A DNA stretch of 64,000 nt from Bufo bufo (GCF_905171765.1 NC_053390.1:589428293-589492292); one strand, 5' to 3'; counted from the stretch's first letter, positions 10,894 through 21,817 are shown. A program made the numbers and translations. The notes: generated from the sequence alone by a model not told the origin.

Positions 10894-11943
10894 CACTCAC
10901 CTAAATAATTATTAGGAACACCTGTTCTATTTCTCATTAATCCAATTATCTAGTCAACCAATGACATGGCAGTTGCTTTAATGCATTTAGGAGTGTGGTC
11001 CTGGTCAAGACAATCTCCTGAACTCCAAACTGAATGTCAGAATGGGAAAGAAAGGTGATTTTAGCAATTTTGAGCGTGGCATGGTTGTTGGTGCCAGACG
11101 GGCCGGTCTGAGTATTTCACAATCTGCTCAGTTACTGGGATTTTCACGCACAACCATTTCTAGGGTTTACAAAGAATGGTGTGAAAAGGGAAAAACATCC
11201 AGTATACGGCAGTCCTGTGGGCAAAAATGCCTTGTGGATGCTAGAGGTCAGAGGAGAATGGGCCGACTGATTCAAGCTGATAGAAGAGCAACGTTGACTG
11301 AAATAACCACTCGTTACAACCGAGGTATGCAGCAAAGCATTTGTGAAGTCACAACACGCACAACCTTGAGGCGGATGGGCTACAACAGAGGAAGACCCCA
11401 CCGTGTACCACTCATCTCCACTACAAATAGGAAAAAGATGCTACAATTTGCCCGAGCTCACCAAAATTGGACTGTTGAAGACTGGAAAAATGTTGCCTGG
11501 TCTGATGAGTCTTGATTTCTGTTGAGACATTCAAATGGTAGAGTCCGAATTTGGCGTAAACAGAATGAGAACATGTATCCATCCTCTGATGGCTACTTCC
11601 AGCAGGATAATGCACCATGTCACAAAGCTCAAATCATTTCAAATTGGTTTCTTGAACATGACAATGAGTTCACTGTACTAAAATGGCCCCCACAGTCACC
11701 AGATCTCAACCCAATAGAGCATCTTTGGGATGTGGTGGAACGGGAGCTTCGTGCCCTGGATGTGCATCCCTCAAATCTCCATCAACTGCAAGATGCTATT
11801 CTATCAATATGGGCCAACATTTCTAAAGAATGATATCAGCACCTTGTTGAATCAATGCCACGTAGAATTAAGTCAGTTCTGAAGGCAAAAGGGGGTCCAA
11901 CACCGTATTAGTATGGTGTTCCTAATAATTTTTTAGGTGAGTG
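10894..11943 (+). mobile_element. Tc1 element inside Penelope
   Basis: TA duplications (10892-10893, 11944-11945) flank CACTCACCTAAATAATTATT and its near-complement at the right end. The element is shortened by an internal deletion in its transposase. It inserted after Penelope, because it interrupts Penelope coding sequence. Confidence 0.92.
11042..11911 (+). pseudogene. Tc1 transposase, two stops and a deletion
   Basis: The N-terminal paired-type helix-turn-helix region and WSDES (first catalytic Asp, about residue 155) are present. The next codon is TGA where the family has Arg, consistent with CpG decay of CGA. The frame resumes with LLRHSNGRVRIW, then jumps from ENMYPSS to GYFQQDNAPCH, so the segment with the GGxVMVWG motif is deleted. 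The second Asp (QQDNAPCH) and the Glu ([10 protein letters not shown]) remain. Another TGA at 11831 precedes the C-terminal KGGPTPY. Non-functional. Confidence 0.92.
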
Positions 11944-11997
11944 TATATATATATATATATGTAGAATATAATGTGGATAAGAAAGATACGGTTTGGA

Positions 11998-12817
11998 ACA
12001 GGGTGGATTTGATTTAAATCAAACTGATTTAAATCACTAGTCAGTAAGACTTGATTTAAATCATAGTTTTCTACATAAAGACTAATACTTAGTGGTATAA
12101 CTTATAATATGCAAGTAGATGAAGATTTTTAGAATAGCAACTTTTCATATTAGTTTTTTTTTTTATCCCCAGTTTAATAGGTTAATCATTCATACTTAGA
12201 CAACTTTTCTGTTGTACTTAGGAAGGAGAAAAATAATAATTACCTTAATAACAATTTAAATAGATTTATTCAACTGAAACAATAACATTACAGCATATGT
12301 TATTTGCTTAAACATCTTCTTGTGCAGATCTATTCCACTCCAAACAATCAGAAAAATATTGTTTCTATTCTATTCACTGAACTTTTTTAAACTTAGCACT
12401 GAAGGGGTTGATTCTGTATTCATAGGTTTGTAGAAGTTAGGATTAAGGTCTTTTTCTCAACTCTGTTCATGTTATAACATTTTTGCTGTGAAGAAGAGGC
12501 ATGTGATCTCTGCTGAGTCAAATTCAGTTTTGAGAACTGCAAAAGTAAACCAAGCATCTGTGATAATATCTTGTAGGCAGAGAAACTGCCCAATAATCTT
12601 ACAAAAACCTCTGGAAGAGCATGACATTGTGAATGGATTAATGGAATTTATTTACCAATTTTTTTTTACATATACAGCCTTATTCTACATAATTAAAAAA
12701 CTAATCTTCATTTCATGATGGAATAACCTTTGGATGGTAATATATTTTCCTCAAAAAACATTTTATATAAAAAAATCTGATTTTAAATTAAAAAAATCTG
12801 ATTTAAATAAAAAAAAG
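11998..12817. mobile_element. AT-rich insertion with GATTTAAATC words
   Basis: It starts CAGGGTGGATTTGATTTAAATC-like sequence and ends with repeated TCTGATTTAAAT. It separates two parts of Penelope coding sequence. CAGGG is hAT-like, but I cannot find a convincing duplication or right terminus. Boundaries are approximate. Confidence 0.5.
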
Positions 12818-12943
12818 TTTTTCCCGAGACATCTTTGTGAAAAGTCTCCGTACAGATAATCTGGTCTGGAATTCCTGTCAGATTTAAATCTGACCGACCG
12901 TTAATCTGTATGGGAAGTAAATTTGAGATTATATGTATTATCA

Positions 12944-13315
12944 TTAACATAGTCCATAAAATCCGGTATGACAGATACATCGCCACCCAAAATGAGGAGC
13001 AAATCGTCGATGTATCTGCCATACTATGGCATCGGAGAACGGGTTATCCTCCGAGAACACAAAGCGTTCCTCCCAGTAAGCCATAGTTATGTTTGCAATG
13101 GATGGTGAAAATTTGGCTCCCATTGAAATTCCCTTGGTTTGCACAAAAAACTTATTATCAAAACTAAAATAGTTGTGTGTCATGAGAAAGGTAGTCACCT
13201 CCAAGATATAGTCTATAAATTCCATTGAATGAGTGCTATATCTATGGAGGTGATATTCAAGTGCCAAAATCGCTACATTGTGGGGGATGGAAGGATATAA
13301 TGAGACTACATCCAT
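12944..13315 (-). pseudogene. Penelope reverse transcriptase fragment
   Basis: The frame starts DVVSLYPSIPHN (motif A, catalytic Asp) and continues to TKGISMGAKFSPSIANITMAYWE, characteristic of Penelope RT motif B and flank. The fingers domain N-terminal to motif A is missing because the inverted arm begins there. Frame is lost around 13010, near the expected catalytic motif C. With the insertions removed, it leads toward the GIY-YIG domain on the same strand. Confidence 0.85.
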
Positions 13316-13320
13316 AGTCC

Positions 13321-13694
13321 AAGATGACAGTGTTAACTAACTTTAAAACACAAAAGAAAAAGTGATGAAGATGTGACAGGCGATTGATTGTGAAGTGTCT
13401 GGCCTGAGGTGGATATTCACCCTTCCCCCTTATGGTTTTTCCTCTTTCTCCCCCCCCCCCCCTTTCACCTTTGTTCTTCCCCTCTCTTTTCCTATTGGAG
13501 GGTGGCGTCCATTTTATTCCTGAGACCGGACACTACACGAGGTTAAGATTAAGAACGCTTTGGTTCGAAACATGTCAACCTGTGGTGGTGGGCGGTGATG
13601 TCCACAAGATGTAATTTGTAACCGAAAAATCTAATAAAGACGAAGCAATAATCGGAATACGTGGTGCTGGAACTTCTCTTCTCCTTTAAATATG
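13321..13694. repeat. Penelope flanking arm, right
   Basis: Inverted partner of 9583-9960. It contains GGTTCGAAACATGTC (about 13562) and ATCTAATAAAGACG (about 13630). The 31-bp segment at 13335-13365 is in direct, not inverted, orientation relative to its partner. Confidence 0.88.
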
Positions 13695-13706
13695 TTCTCT
13701 TGTTCA

Positions 13707-13762
13707 CTTTGGCGGCTCTGTTCTAGAAATAGATGCTGGTCCCAGAGGTAGGACCCTCACCC
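13707..13762. mobile_element. Right half of the split foldback repeat
   Basis: Partner of 9375-9501; the two form a foldback once the Penelope insertion and one 11-bp duplication are removed. Confidence 0.55.
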
Positions 13763-13784
13763 ATCTAACATAGGTGGCTTATCT

Positions 13785-13910
13785 TAGCAATTGCTGACAA
13801 GAATAGGACATTCTAGCTTTTTGCGGGTCCAAGGAATGGAAGTACAGGGTGTGCTGTCCGCATCTTTTGCGGCCCCATTGAAATGAATGGGTATACATCC
13901 TTTCCTTAAA
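13785..13910. repeat. Harbinger-like MITE fragment
   Basis: GACAAGAATAGGACAT and GCGGCCCCATTGAAATGAAT match interior words of the MITE families at 1521 and 26875. Neither end is intact. Confidence 0.45.
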
Positions 13911-14099
13911 TGACTCCTTTAGAAAGCTGGCTGTGATGCTGTTTCTGACATAGCTGTTGACACAGCATAGTTAGTATGGCTGAAAAAAGGCACAATTCCA
14001 TCAACTTTAACCAAGGGATAGGAGAGAATGTGAATTAAGGGAAAGAGAGTGAGAAGCCAGAATTGCACTCATTTTCATTAACATTAATGTTATTTAATT

Positions 14100-14966
14100 C
14101 TAAGAATTCATCTAAGCCTTTTTAAATTCTTAGTGCCCCTTAACTTGATAGTACATCACTGTGGCGCAAGAGGTGTATAAAGCGAGATCACAAGCTCCGT
14201 ACACCTGGCAGCAATGACTGGTAACGGCAATAAAGCTGATCCCTGTCATTTAAGCCCTCAGATGCTGCAGCCAATATCAACCGTGGCATCTGAGTTGATA
14301 AAGGAAGGGGGCTCCCTCAGTGCTCCAATCAGTTGCCATGACAGTTGAGGCCTTGTGAACACTCCCAGTATGGTCATAGTAAACAGCCTGCCTGAGGCAC
14401 GGCTTCACAGGCAGCCAGTAAAAATCTCCTAGACTGCAATATTATTCTATTGCAGTCTATTTGACAAGTAATCAGAAAATCACATGTACAAGTCCCCGAA
14501 TAAAAATGATGGTAAAAAAAAAATAAAAAAGGAAAAAAACACAAGAATAATAATTCAAGTCACCTCCTTTCATAATGTTACATATAAAAATAACAGGCAA
14601 TGCTGCTTCTGAAAATGTCCAAACTTTAAAATATAAAAAGTGATCAAAAAGTCATAGATACCTCAAAATGGTTCCAATTAAAACTAAAGCTTCTCCCACA
14701 AAAAAGAAACCCTTAAATGGCTCTATAGACAAAAACATTGGGTGTCCCAATATGGCGATGCAAAGATAATTTTAATTTTTCCAAAGGTTTTTATTTTTTT
14801 CAGTAGTTAAACATAATACAAATTATGCAAGTTTGCTATTTCTGTAATCACACCAACCCACAGTATAAATTAGTCAATTTTAATGTTTTGTGAACACCAT
14901 AAAAACAAAACCTGAAAAACCATGGCAGAAATGCTCTTTTTTAAATTTCACTTAAAAAAGAATTTA
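14100..14966. repeat. Non-coding dispersed repeat, TTAA-element family
   Basis: Words such as GTGATCAAAAAGTCATA and TGGTTCCAATTAAAACTA resemble the interior of the element at 54823-57559. No gene or terminal repeats were recognised in this copy. Confidence 0.5.
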
Positions 14967-14967
14967 T

Positions 14968-15136
14968 GTGGTCCTTTATTAAACTGGTGTAAAGTAGAAC
15001 TGGCTGAATTGCCCATAGCAACCAATCAGATTTCACCTTTCATTTTCCAAAGGAGCTGTCAAAAATGAAAGGTGGAATCTGATTGGTTGCTATTAACTAA
15101 GCCAATTCTACTTTACACTAGTTTGATAAATGACCC
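14968..15136. mobile_element. Small foldback MITE
   Basis: GGTGTAAAGTAGAACTGGCT and its near-complement toward 15120 form arms around CCAAAGGAGCTG. The duplication could not be settled. Confidence 0.65.
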
Positions 15137-15289
15137 CAATAGTGATTTAAATCGTACAATTAGAAATACAGCTTGTCAGGCAAAAAATAATCCCTCATAA
15201 AGCTGTATGAATGGCGAAAAAAGTTATGAGTCTTGGAAAAAACTAAAATTGTCTGGATACTTAAGGAGGTTAAAATTGTTAACTGTTCC

Positions 15290-16420
15290 TGCTGTGACCA
15301 CGCCCTGAGGTAGACTATTCCACATGTTTAAGAAGCTTTTTTGCCTCTGGAGACTGAACTTTTTATTCTCCAGATGGAGGCAGTGCCCTATTGTCTTTTG
15401 AGGTTATTTTCACCATATTGTGAGTACGGGCCATTTATATAGTTGTATAAGTTAATCATGTCCTCCCTTAGACGTCTCTTTTTAAGACTAAATAAATGTA
15501 ATTCTTTTAATCTTTCCTCATATCTGTCTAGTTGATCTTCCTTGTAAGTTTTCCAGTTCTAGGGCATCCTTTTTATGAACTAGTACCCAGAATTGAACTG
15601 CATATTCCAGATGAGGTTGCACCAAAGCTTTGTAAAGTGGTAATATTACATCCCTGTCCGGCGAGTCTTTGCCTCTTTTAATACATGACAGTATTCAGCT
15701 AGCCTTAGAGGCAGTACATACTGTTATTTAGTCTATGATACAAGTACACCCAAATCCTTCTCTACAAGTGACTCCCCCATTGCAGCCTCCCCTAGGGCAT
15801 ATGATGCACTGAGATTATTACTACTCAAAGACCGAACAACATTCAATCATCAATGCAGTTTATTCCTTTACTGAACAGAAAATTCAGTATATTCCAATGC
15901 AGTGCTGCAGGCCTGCATTGGAATATACCAGTAATAGGCCTGGAAGCCTTATCACAAACATTAGTACCAGGTATCTGTTGTGTAAAGACTCTACCGCCAA
16001 TGTATATAATCATATGGCAGTAGGGAAGTAATTAATCGTATCCCCTATATAACTAATAAATATGTTAAATAATAGAGGGCCCAGCACTGAACCTTGGGGT
16101 ACACCACTTATAACCCAAGACCATTTAGAATGATAATGATTGACTACAACTCTCTGGACACGGTTTTTAATCCAGCTACAAACTATACTGTCTAGGTCTA
16201 TAGACACATTTATGAGAGGCAGTATCAAATGCTTTTGTCAAGTCCAAGAACAGTATATCCACAGCCGCCCCTCTGCCCAGGATTCTACTCATCTCCTCAT
16301 AAAAACAAATTAGGTTAGTCTGTCAACTTTTGTCCTTGGTTAACCTGTGCTGTCTATCAATTATAATATTATTTATGATCGTGTGCAGTACCCCAGATCG
16401 GATAGGTCATCATTATTTTT
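15290..16420 (-). pseudogene. Degraded CR1/L2-type LINE fragment
   Basis: Read on the minus strand, 16010-16228 encodes SGVPQGSVLGPLLFNIFI, the RT motif B of CR1/L2-group LINEs, after a decayed motif A region. The stretch 15297-15830 aligns by eye to the C-terminal region of the better copy at 29654-31216, with many stops and indels. An unrelated piece may be inserted around 15830-16010. Non-functional. Confidence 0.75.
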
Positions 16421-16440
16421 TTCTGCATAAACCCCTTTAA

Positions 16441-16920
16441 AAAGTTTTTCTGAGATTTTTTTATTGATTACCTATCCTCTTGATAGTAGAAAATAGTGTT
16501 GTAGAGCAGAACCCACGGGCCTTATCGACCTTACTGGAATGCGCCAGCCAAACCACTACCGCAGATCCTCAGCAGTCCACCAAATAGCAATCAATTGAAC
16601 AGTAACAGCAGCATCTCCAGGTATTCCTTTATTAGACGTACTACAACGAATGTGTACACAGAAAGCCAAAGTGCAACTTTTCGGCTACATGGTAGCCTAT
16701 GTCAAGCATCAAGCATGCTTGACAAAGGCTGCCATGTAGCCGAAACGTTGCAGTACGTCTAATAAAGGAATACCTGGAGATGCTGCCGTTACCGTTCAAT
16801 TGTTTGCAATCCTCTTGATAGGTCATCAGTATAAGATCGGTGGGGGTCTGACACTCGGGACCCCCGCCGATAAGCTTTTTTGAGGATAGGTCACCAGTAT
16901 AAAAGTCTCAGAAAACCCCT
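16441..16920. mobile_element. T2-like MITE split by a mini-Penelope insertion
   Basis: TTAA (16437-16440, 16921-16924) flanks AAAGTTTTTCTGAG and CTCAGAAAACCCCT. The family word GGTGGGGGTCTGACAC lies at 16837. It is interrupted at 16487-16808. Confidence 0.6.
16487..16808. mobile_element. Short Penelope-derived inverted repeat, 13-bp duplication
   Basis: The insertion is flanked by ATCCTCTTGATAG on both sides (16474-16486, 16809-16821). It is mostly two inverted arms starting CAATTGAACAGTAACAGCAG and meeting near CAAGCATCAAGCATGCTTG. The right arm holds a hairpin GGCT-GCCATGT-AGCC followed by GAAACG, and GTCTAATAAAGG. The length of the duplication and the arms resemble paired Penelope pseudo-LTRs without a coding region; that origin is inference. 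Confidence 0.65.
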
Positions 16921-16924
16921 TTAA

Positions 16925-17778
16925 TTTTTGCCAAAGAGTTAATGTAACGTTGTGTTAAGTTTAAAAAGTTAAATGTTGCCGTTTATTACGTTTATGCACC
17001 CAACAGCAATGTATAAGACAACAAAACGGCTAACAAATTGACAATTATTTAGGTTACCAGGGTGATGGACCTGGTTCACACCCCTGTCTGGTTAGTAGAG
17101 AGAGAGAGAGAGTGAGTCTAGCAGAGCAAGGGAGAAGACCTCCATATGCAAGCTCCTGAGAGCTAGACCCAAATTCATAGAACCTCTGTTTTTGAGACTT
17201 CAGCTGTCAAGGAAACAACTCTACCAGAGGGCGCGTGAGAAAAAGTGACCAGTCATCTTAGAAGGTCCATCCAGGCCATACAAGCTTCAGCAAGGTATCC
17301 AATCGTTTATGACAGAAAGGCTTTGCTGCTGTAGAAAGGATTAATGCCTCCAGCACCTACTGTACTACACTTTGAGATGGACTGGCCATCCATATCTAAA
17401 GTTTCTGCAGCCCTCCACCCCTGAACTGCAGAAAAAGTTTGCACAGTGATATACTTTAGAACTGTGCTTTTGAAGTTGTACGTATGTACTACTACTCCTA
17501 CCATTAACTCAGTAAAGAGACTGTTATTTATTGCAACCTGTGGCCTGGTTATTGACTCCACCATCTTCCAACTGCTTCATCCACACTACTGCCTTGCAAG
17601 GCAACATTCACCATAAAGGGCACCCAATATACCTCTAGGAAGGAGCCCCAGTATGGCACCCATCCACTGTACAGACCCTGGGAGAGCTAATGGGAGGACT
17701 GCCACTGTGAATTGTTGTTTTGCTGATAAGAGCAGGACTTCAGGTTCCGATACTCTTTAAAGAGATACTCTTAACTGC
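16925..17778. other. No gene; possible LTR-like sequence
   Basis: It includes a short AG run (17098-17112). GTAAAGAGACTGTTATTTATTG at 17513 resembles the U5 side of some vertebrate LTRs, but I found no paired copy, primer site or target duplication. Confidence 0.25.
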
Positions 17779-17990
17779 AACTTCAAATGAAGGTAACAAC
17801 TCCAAAACTACACTTCAAATGAAGGTAACAACTCCAAAACTACACTTCAAATGAAGGTAACAACTCCAAAACTACACTTCAAATGAAGGTAACAACTCCA
17901 AAACTACACTTCAAATGAAGGTAACAACTACAAAACTGCACTTCAAATGAAGGTAACAACTACAAAACTACACTTCAAATAAAGGTTGAT
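17779..17990. repeat. 32-bp minisatellite (about 6.5 units)
   Basis: The unit ACTTCAAATGAAGGTAACAA plus CTCCAAAACTAC repeats with few substitutions; the last units change CTCC to CTAC. Each unit holds the palindrome TTCAAATGAA-like core. Confidence 0.95.
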
Positions 17991-18105
17991 TATATGATTT
18001 TATTAAATATAACAATAAGTGCTTAGATTTAGAGATATGATGTCCTTATTTTGGCAAGTTAAGTATATACAAAGAAGAGAAAACTTACATCACTGATTGA
18101 GTTAA

Positions 18106-18508
18106 AGAGGACCTTCCATCTGTTTAACCCTAGTCTAATTAGGGTCTTAACTTATAGGGCGGCCCCCACAGATTTTTTTCATCCGCTGTTGTCCCCCTTT
18201 GATTTTGGCGCTTTATATTGTAATTAGCTGACTTGGTTATACTAGCCGGAGACTGGAGCGGTTCTCTTCTCCCTGGCTGTGAGCGCATCCAATCAGAGCT
18301 CATTCTCTCTGGCTTTGAACGGTGCGCTCTGATTGGATGCGCTCACAGCCAGGGAGAAGATAACCACTCCAGTCTCCTCCTAGTATACCCAGTTGGCTAA
18401 TTAGAATATAAGGCGCTGAAATAAAAAAAAGTGCGATGACATCAGTGGGGGCCGCCCTATAAGGTAAGACCCTAATTAGACTAGGGTTAAACAGATGAAA
18501 GGTCCTCT
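18106..18508. mobile_element. T2/Kolobok-type foldback MITE
   Basis: TTAA flanks (18102-18105, 18509-18512) AGAGGACCTTCCATCTG and CAGATGAAAGGTCCTCT. It is foldback throughout, with the arms meeting near 18310. It shares its ends with the element at 41504-41893. Confidence 0.88.
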
Positions 18509-19268
18509 TTAACAGCATCTGACTGCGACACATCAGCCGGGAAGTCTGTTTCAGCGAAAGCAGTCAGAGTCTTTTATTAGAAAAGCAATTCTACGCTAAG
18601 CGTCCTTCTGTAGATGAACTTCAGCTACTTAGCTGAAAAATTCCAGCTTTTATTCTAACCAAAGAGCTTCACCCCTAGTGGACTGTAGCCAGCTTATATG
18701 GTCTATTAGGGTCTCCTTTTATTTAGGACCTTGGAATGGCCAATTCTCAGATCCGCAATAAATGAGAATCCCAAGACAGCCTTGGCAGACAATACTTCAC
18801 TCTCTTGCACACAAATCCAAACAAGTAATTGTTCATTTACAGGTCATAAAATAACGTGGACAATACCTCGCACAAACATTTCAGACAAGTCTCTTTGTTC
18901 ATTCTATCAGATAAAAATGGACAAGGTCTTGCAAAAATATTTCAGACACGTCATTTATAGGATCTGACAGAATGAAGACCAAATGATCAGATTCTCCATC
19001 TTTACACTTTAACCATGAGTACTACTGCTCCCCTCAGGACCAAAACTACCATTCTGCTCTGACCTCCCCTCCAGGTCGCTGCACATGTACTACTGTAGCT
19101 GGAGCTGAGGCAGAAAAGACACGCCCCCTGAGAGCTGAGACACGCCCCCTGAGCTGCAGCAGAAAGGACACTCCCCTTGAGATTTCAGCTTGATATAAAT
19201 CTAGCAGAGAAATGTATGTGGAGATCCATGAGAGGTACAGGGCTGGTTCTAGCTTTGAGATTGTCATG
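18509..19268. other. No gene; unclassified repeat-like sequence
   Basis: GACACGCCCCCTGAG occurs twice (about 19118 and 19139). An open frame at 18731-18967 has no recognised motif. Confidence 0.4.
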
Positions 19269-19276
19269 TACTAGAT

Positions 19277-19601
19277 TAGTGATGGCAAATCTTTTACAGA
19301 CTGAGTACCCAAACTGTAACCCAAAACCCACATATTTATCGCAAAGTGCCAACACGGCAATTTAACCCGAATACTACAATCCATTATATTTTATCGTCCA
19401 TGTACTTTATCATTTAGCTATAATAGCCTGCCTACATTCAGTGCACTGCCTGTGCCGTTCATAGTGCGCCCTGCGCTGATGAATGGCAGGAAAAGTCTAA
19501 GGCATATTGGTACGCCATATACTTTTTCCAGGGCGTGGGTGTCCACAGAGAGGGCTCTGAGTGCCACCTCTGGCACCCGTGCCATAGGTTCGCCACCACT
19601 G
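19277..19601. mobile_element. hAT-type non-autonomous element
   Basis: It starts TAGTGATGGCAAATC and ends GGTTCGCCACCACTG, a decayed CAGTGGTGGCGAACC pair. The flanks TACTAGAT (19269-19276) and TACTAGAA (19602-19609) are an 8-bp duplication with one mismatch. Confidence 0.8.
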
Positions 19602-19839
19602 TACTAGAATATGTCTGATTTCCATTTTTTTCATTAGTCTTAGGATATCCCCTTTAAGAGCCCTTTAGAAACACTTTTCCCACATTCGAAGTTAAACTGA
19701 CCAGTAATTACCTAGGGAGACCTAGAGCCGTATTTGAAAATGGGCACTACATTTGCTTTGCACTAGTTGCTTTGTACTGTACTATTCACTAGAGAATTAT
19801 GGACAGGAGAACAGCAATAACTAAACTAAGTTCTTTTAC

Positions 19840-20219
19840 CCCCTTCACGACCTCCGCCACATATCTATGACGGGAGTCGTGACTTTAAACATGGCACCCG
19901 ATTGCGTGTGCAGCAGGCGCCATAGCCACAAGGTTTCTGCTGTTTCAAAGAGCACAGACCTACAGCACATGTATGCGATTAGCCATCCTTTCCCCGCTGA
20001 CATCGGGGAACTTGTTATGCTGTGCTAATAGACCGAAGCCTGCTTGAGTGCAGCTATTAGTGAAATATACAATACAGACCACCAGGTGGCAGCACTGTCA
20101 ATTATGGCTATATAGCCACCAATAAACACAATGGGCAATTTAATGATTGCCAGTTATAGTCACCCAGGGTGACTTAAAAAAAGTTTAAAAAAAAAGTTTC
20201 TAAAAATATAAAAAATATA
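19840..20219. repeat. Dispersed repeat split by a Tc1 element
   Basis: It begins CCCCCTTCACGACC, like the CCC-ended TTAA elements of this window, and resumes after the Tc1 at 21818 with ATCGCCGTATGTGAAAACTC. Non-coding. Confidence 0.45.
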
Positions 20220-20221
20220 TA

Positions 20222-21815
20222 CAAACCGGATTCCAAAAAAGTTGGGACACTAAACAAATTGTGAATAAAAACTGAATGCAATGATGAGGAGATGGCAAAT
20301 GTCAATATTTTATTTGTAATAGAACGTAGATGACAGATCAAACGTTTAATCCGAGTAAATGTTTCATTTTAAAGGAAAAATACGTTGATTCCAATTTTCA
20401 CAGTGTCAACAAATCCCCAAAAAGTTGGGACAAGTAGCAATAAGAGGCTGGAAAAAGTAAATTTGAGCATAACGAAGAGCTGGAAGACCAATTAACACTA
20501 ATTAGGTCAATTGGCAACATGATTGGGTATAAAAAGAGCTTCTCAGAGTCGCAGTGTCTCTCAGAAGCCAAGATGGGTAGAGGATCACCAATTCCCACAA
20601 TGTTGCGCAGAAAGATAGTGGAGCAATATCAGAAAGGTGTTACCCAGCGAAAAATTGCAAAGACTTTGCATCTATCATCATCAACTGTGCATAACATCAT
20701 CCGAAGATTCAGAGAATCTGGAACAATCTCTGTGCGTAAGGGTCAAGGCCGTAAAACCATACTGGATGCCCGTGAACTCCGGGCCCTTAAACGACACTGC
20801 ACCACAAACAGGAATGCTACTGTAAAGGAAATCACAGAATGGGCTCAGGAATATTTCCAGAAACCATTGTCAGTGAACACAATCCACCGTGCCATCCGCC
20901 GTTGCCAGCTGAAACTCTACAGTGCAAAGAAGAAGCCATTTCTAAGCAAGATCCACAAGCTCAGGCGTTTTCACTGGGCCAGGGATCATTTAAAATGGAG
21001 TGTGGCAAAATGGAAGACTGTTCTGTGGTCAGACGAGTCACGATTCGAAGTTCTTTTTGGAAAACTGGGACGCCATGTCATCCGGACCAAAGAGGACAAG
21101 GACAACCCAAGTTGTTATCAACGCTCAGTTCAGAAGCCTGCATCTCTGATGGTATGGGGTTGCATGAGTGCGTGTGGCATGGGCAGCTTGCATGTCTGGA
21201 AAGGCACCATCAATGCAGAAAAATATATTCAGGTTCTAGAACAACATATGCTCCCATCCAGACGTCATCTCTTTCAGGGAAGACCCTGCATTTTTCAACA
21301 AGATAATGCCAGACCACATTCTGCATCAATCACAACATCATGGCTGCGTAGGAGAAGGATCCGGGTACTGAAATTGCCAGTCTGCAGTCCAGATCTTTCA
21401 CCTATAGAGAACATTTGGCGCATCATAAAGAGGAAGGTGTAACAAAGAAGGCCCAAGACGATTGAAAAGTTAGAGGCCTGTATTAGACAAGAATGGGAGA
21501 GCATTCCTATTTCTAAACTTGAGAAACTGGTCTCCTCGGTCCCCAGACGTCTGTTGAGTGTTGTAAGAAGAAGGGGAGATGCCACACAGTGGTGAAAATG
21601 GCCTTGTCCCAACTTTTTGGGGATTTGTTGACACCATGAAATTCTGATTCAACATATTTTTCCCTTAAAATTGTACATTTTCTCAGTTTAAACTTTTGTT
21701 CCGTGATTTATGTTCTATTCTGAATAAAATATTAGAAGTTGGCACCTCCACATCATTGCATTCAGTTTTTATTCACGATTTGTATAGTGTCCCAACTTTT
21801 TTGGAATCCGGTTTG
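20222..21815 (+). mobile_element. Tc1 element with IR/DR termini
   Basis: TA duplications (20220-20221, 21816-21817) flank terminal repeats of about 210 bases starting CAAACCGGATTCCAAAAAAG. Each arm has an outer and an inner copy of the motif around AAAAAGTTGGGACA; the inner ones lie at 20415-20434 and 21603-21622. This is the IR/DR layout used by Sleeping Beauty-like transposases for paired binding. Confidence 0.95.
20573..21595 (+). pseudogene. Tc1 transposase, one premature stop
   Basis: Starting at MGRGSPIPT, the frame is open for 289 codons, meets TAA at 21440-21442 and continues in the same frame to TGA at 21593-21595, giving 340 codons in all. Tc1 transposases cut and paste the element into TA sites. 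Residues 1-60 form the helix-turn-helix and 61 onward the linker. The DD34E triad is intact at D154 (WSDESRF), D244 (QQDNARPH) and E279 (DLSPIENIW). The Met at 20519 would add 18 residues lacking similarity, so the inner start is preferred. Truncation removes about 50 C-terminal residues, so it is probably inactive. Confidence 0.93.
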
Positions 21816-21817
21816 TA

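Larger units (their letters stand above)
9513..13695 (-). mobile_element. Penelope-like element with inverted flanking arms
   Basis: The coding direction is minus. It contains an RT fragment (12944-13315) and a GIY-YIG endonuclease (10314-10652), the hallmark pair of Penelope-like retroelements. The 11-bp word TCTCTTGTTCA flanks it (9502-9512, 13696-13706), a credible target duplication. Arms of about 365 bases (9583-9960, 13321-13694) are reverse complements, a known arrangement for the pseudo-LTRs of this class. It is interrupted by a Tc1 copy (10894-11943) and an AT-rich insertion (about 11998-12817). It is 5'-truncated at RT motif A, so it cannot be autonomous. Confidence 0.88.

Noticed and set aside
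13555..13615. Functional hammerhead ribozyme in the Penelope arm
   Set aside because: CGAAAC and a GAAC/GTTC hairpin are present but the CUGANGA core is not, so a working ribozyme cannot be claimed here.
18731..18967. 78-codon frame considered as an exon
   Set aside because: No match to PDE5A or another known protein, and no convincing splice sites.
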